From an uncultured Clostridia bacterium (GTDB taxonomy: Bacteria > Bacillota > Clostridia > Oscillospirales > CAG-272), in NCBI GenBank assembly GCA_937914815.1, contig CALDMI010000028.1:1-7982 (forward strand): a stretch of 7,982 nt of DNA. The letters run 5' to 3'. Every line of letters starts with the position of its first letter. The first letter of the stretch is position 1. The position numbers and the translations under genes were made by a program. This document shows positions 6,409-7,982 of the stretch, in pieces. The notes beneath the pieces were generated by a model that saw nothing but the letters and a program-made list of their open reading frames with translations, did no database searches and was not told the origin of the DNA.

Positions 6409-7417
6409 TTCTCACGCTTCCGTCCTTCATTACCCACACGGCATATGTCGGTGCGCCGGGGACGCCGCGCCGGGCAAGGTAGGAGAGGAGTGCCTCTCCG
6501 TCCTCATACGAAAGTATAAACAGCGCGGTGGACAGTGCGTCTGCCACACCTGCGTCCGGCGACACTACGCTCACCGAGGCGAAATTATCAGCCGGGTAGC
6601 CCGTTTCAGGGTCGGTTATATGCCCGTATTCCCTGCCGTCCACCGTCAGCTTACGCTCATATGCCCCGGAGGTCGCGACGGCGGCATCCGAGAGGGTGAG
6701 CCGCGCGGAATACCCGCTCCCGAGGGGATTTTTTATCCCTGTCTCAAAGCCGTCGCCGCCCGGCTTTGCCCCTATGGCGCGGAGATTCCCCCCGAGGTCG
6801 ATAACAAGCGAGGTGTACCCCGCGCCCTCCAGTTTCTCCGCTATCAGCTCCGCGGCATAGCCCTTTGCTATCGCGCCGACGTCAAGCGACATCGCCGGGT
6901 CGTATATCGCCGCCGTGCCGTCGCCGGGCAGGGAGAAGTTATCCATATTACAGTGGCGCATAGCCTCCGAAATATCCGTATCCGAGGGGAGATACGGCTC
7001 GTCCGCGCGCCGCGCGTCATGCCAGAGGGAGGTCACAGCACCCATGCCGATATTTACCGTGCCGCGCGTCATATCATATATATCGATACCGAAGCGGAGG
7101 AGTCCCTCTACATCCGGCAAAATATCTACACGCCCCTGCCCCGCCATGCGGTTCAGATAGGACATCGTCCCGGGCTCGCCCTCGCCGTATATATCAAAAT
7201 GCGCGTCATATTCCGAGAGGAGCGAGACAAAGAGAGCCGCCTTTTTATCAAAATCTTCCTCCCCCTCCCCGGAGTAATCATACAGCGTGCACACGGTGTC
7301 AAACTTCCCGTAGACCTCCTTTTTCAGTACACGCCCCCCGCCGCAGGAGAAAAGAGGGAACGCCGAAAGAAGAGGCAATGCCAAAACGAGGAGCACGCAA
7401 AATCTTTTTTTCATCAT
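6386..7417 (-). CDS. apbE: ApbE-type FAD:protein FMN transferase, lipoprotein
   Basis: This 343-residue protein belongs to the family that uses FAD and Mg2+ to attach FMN through a phosphoester bond to Thr/Ser of extracytoplasmic flavoproteins, such as RNF/NQR subunits and FMN-binding-domain reductases. Residues 1-25 are a lipoprotein signal, MMKKRF then a hydrophobic core and PLFSC with Cys25; the -2 Phe is unusual in a lipobox. Family motifs seen in order are SLDVGAIAKGYAAE (177-190), DLGGN (207-211), ATSGAYER (248-255), HITDPETGYP (266-275) and ADALSTALF (292-300). The last carries the metal-binding Asp and Thr expected for an active enzyme. Length is normal. ATG 7417 is chosen because it gives a proper signal peptide, with GGCGG just upstream; an in-frame ATG follows at 7414. 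The start overlaps the stop of a short upstream frame (7414-7458). The last residues IAPEAQ and the stop lie in a hairpin repeat unit. No target flavoprotein is in the window. Confidence 0.95.
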   Translation of the reverse strand: MMKKRFCVLLVLALPLLSAFPLFSCGGGRVLKKEVYGKFDTVCTLYDYSGEGEEDFDKKAALFVSLLSEYDAHFDIYGEGEPGTMSYLNRMAGQGRVDILPDVEGLLRFGIDIYDMTRGTVNIGMGAVTSLWHDARRADEPYLPSDTDISEAMRHCNMDNFSLPGDGTAAIYDPAMSLDVGAIAKGYAAELIAEKLEGAGYTSLVIDLGGNLRAIGAKPGGDGFETGIKNPLGSGYSARLTLSDAAVATSGAYERKLTVDGREYGHITDPETGYPADNFASVSVVSPDAGVADALSTALFILSYEDGEALLSYLARRGVPGAPTYAVWVMKDGSVRKIAPEAQ

Positions 7418-7458
7418 CTTTCCGCCTTTATATAGGATATGATATTGTAATTTTTCAT
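7414..7458 (-). CDS. Short upstream reading frame (14 codons) coupled to apbE
   Basis: A frame reading MKNYNIISYIKAER starts with ATG at 7458. It is preceded by a strong GGAGG (7463-7467) 4 nt upstream and ends with TGA at 7414-7416. Its stop shares the four bases ATGA with the first ATG of apbE, the classic arrangement for translational coupling. The ribosome binding site here is stronger than the GGCGG next to the apbE start. The peptide has no run of a single amino acid, so amino-acid attenuation is not suggested. It may simply deliver ribosomes to apbE. Expression is unproven. Confidence 0.5.
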   Translation of the reverse strand: MKNYNIISYIKAER

Positions 7459-7478
7459 AATTCCTCCGAAAAGCCGCA

Positions 7479-7500
7479 CCGGGGAGCAATATGCCCCCGG
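7479..7500 (-). other. Leader hairpin of apbE; terminator-like on the plus strand
   Basis: CCGGGG (7479-7484) pairs with CCCCGG (7495-7500), and an inner GC/GC pair encloses AATAT. In the minus direction it sits about 13 nt after the predicted apbE start of transcription, with loop ATATT as in the surface-protein leader hairpin. In the plus direction it is followed by ATTTTTATTTT (7501-7511) and so looks like a rho-independent terminator, which could block antisense transcripts leaving apbE. Confidence 0.55.
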
Positions 7501-7519
7501 ATTTTTATTTTACATGGGT

Positions 7520-7549
7520 AGTATATCACCCCGCCCCGCCCCTTGTCAA
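7520..7549 (-). promoter_or_regulatory. Sigma-A type promoter for apbE
   Basis: The minus strand has a consensus TTGACA (7544-7549), an 18-bp very G-rich spacer, then TATACT (7520-7525) with TGA just upstream as an extended -10 element. Transcription would start near 7513, giving a leader of about 95 nt that holds a hairpin and the 14-codon upstream frame. Confidence 0.75.
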
Positions 7550-7604
7550 TCCCGGGAGGGCGACAGGAGAAGATAATACAAAACAGATTTTTAATCTCCC
7601 ATGC

Positions 7605-7633
7605 TTTACAAATTCATATTCTCATGATAAAAT
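7605..7633 (+). promoter_or_regulatory. Sigma-A type promoter for the downstream membrane-protein gene
   Basis: TTTACA (7605-7610), a 17-bp spacer and TAAAAT (7628-7633), with TGA before the -10 as an extended element. Transcription should start near 7640. A small stem GGGGA/TCCCC (7647-7659) with loop GAT follows in the leader. The promoter is divergent from that of apbE, with about 55 bp between the two -35 boxes. That gap contains a short palindrome AGATTTTTAATCT, role unknown. Confidence 0.7.
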
Positions 7634-7682
7634 AAAGTTTGACAGCGGGGAGATTCCCCCCAAGAAAAAGCGAGGTAAAAAT

Positions 7683-7982
7683 ATGCCCGAGAACGACGCG
7701 GAGCGCGACCGCGACCGCGGAATAAAAATAAAAATGACCCCGACACAGCGCATAGAGAACTTCTGGTACCACTACAAATGGCACACAATTGTCGCGCTGT
7801 TTCTCATCGCGGTCATAATAATCTGCTCCGTCCAGTGCGGAACTAAGGAAAAATACGATATATACATCGCCTATGCCGGGAGCCGCGATGTGAAGATGAC
7901 GGCGGCGGACGGCGACAAGTCCGAATATGAAGAGCTGCTCACCTCCCTGCGCGCCGTCGCGACCGACGAAAACGGAGACGGG
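7683..7982 (+). CDS. Single-pass membrane protein of unknown function (partial, C-terminus outside window)
   Basis: The first 100 codons are present and the frame is open at the right edge. ATG 7683 is preceded by GAGG (7672-7675) at 7-nt spacing, which favours it over the in-frame ATG at 7734. Residues 1-33 are charged and cytoplasmic, with an Asp/Arg-rich start and the aromatic stretch ENFWYHYKW before the membrane. One transmembrane helix spans about 34-51. The remainder (KYDIYIAYAGSRDVKM and on) would be outside. I recall this plan, an N-terminal FWYYHKWK-like motif, one helix and a domain beginning DIYI.Y.G, as a common uncharacterised family in Clostridia; no function is known to me. 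The visible end DENGDG fits the D-x-N-x-D-G calcium-loop pattern, which on its own is weak evidence. It has its own promoter and is divergent from apbE. Confidence 0.8.
   Translation, partial: MPENDAERDRDRGIKIKMTPTQRIENFWYHYKWHTIVALFLIAVIIICSVQCGTKEKYDIYIAYAGSRDVKMTAADGDKSEYEELLTSLRAVATDENGDG

Noticed and set aside
6233..7435. 400-codon open frame on the plus strand opposite apbE
   Set aside because: It lies antisense to a clear ApbE protein, has no ribosome binding site or recognisable domain, and its composition (Arg/His-rich) is that of a shadow frame.
7639..7659. TTGACA at 7639-7644 as a -35 box
   Set aside because: No acceptable -10 box follows at 16-18 bp; the promoter just upstream (7605-7633) fits far better.

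Overview
The window looks like chromosomal DNA of an anaerobic gut-type Clostridia member (Oscillospirales/Christensenellales-like). The reasons are the moderately high GC with frequent ATA isoleucine codons, clean Shine-Dalgarno and sigma-A type promoter signals, and a fused ATPase-FtsX exporter and ApbE lipoprotein of Firmicutes type. The assignment to a lineage is inference; no rRNA or marker gene is present.

Layout. (1) Positions 1-2768, minus strand: the first 922 codons of a large secreted protein whose C-terminus lies outside the window. It has a signal peptide, beta-helix-like modules and a LamG/concanavalin-like segment. (2) 2769-3156: an AT-rich divergent intergenic region. It holds a minus promoter, a leader hairpin, a 21-bp-periodic GCAA repeat and the plus promoter of the next gene. 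(3) 3157-5928, plus: a single-polypeptide ABC transporter of the MacB/FtsX class, followed by a strong bidirectional terminator. (4) 6030-6209, minus: a 59-codon gene resembling the N-terminal part of a HigA-type antitoxin without its helix-turn-helix. Just upstream is a short frame that may be the tail of the matching toxin, so this looks like a decayed toxin-antitoxin module. (5) 6295-6408: five tandem hairpin units separated by a CACT/ATAT core. The array runs into the last codons of apbE. (6) 6386-7417, minus: apbE, a lipoprotein flavin transferase. It is preceded by a 14-codon upstream reading frame whose stop overlaps the apbE start, and by a leader hairpin. (7) 7683 onward, plus: the first 100 codons of a single-pass membrane protein of unknown function, divergent from apbE.

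How the genes relate. The complete genes are mostly single transcription units with their own promoters, so no operon links them. Three of the four encode envelope or secreted functions: the surface protein, the exporter and the flavin transferase that loads FMN onto extracytoplasmic proteins. The last gene is also a membrane protein. The least explained parts are the non-coding ones: the hairpin array fused to the end of apbE, the short leader frame in front of apbE, the similar leader hairpins of two genes, and the phased repeats between the surface protein and the exporter. I see no convincing new defence or mobile system.
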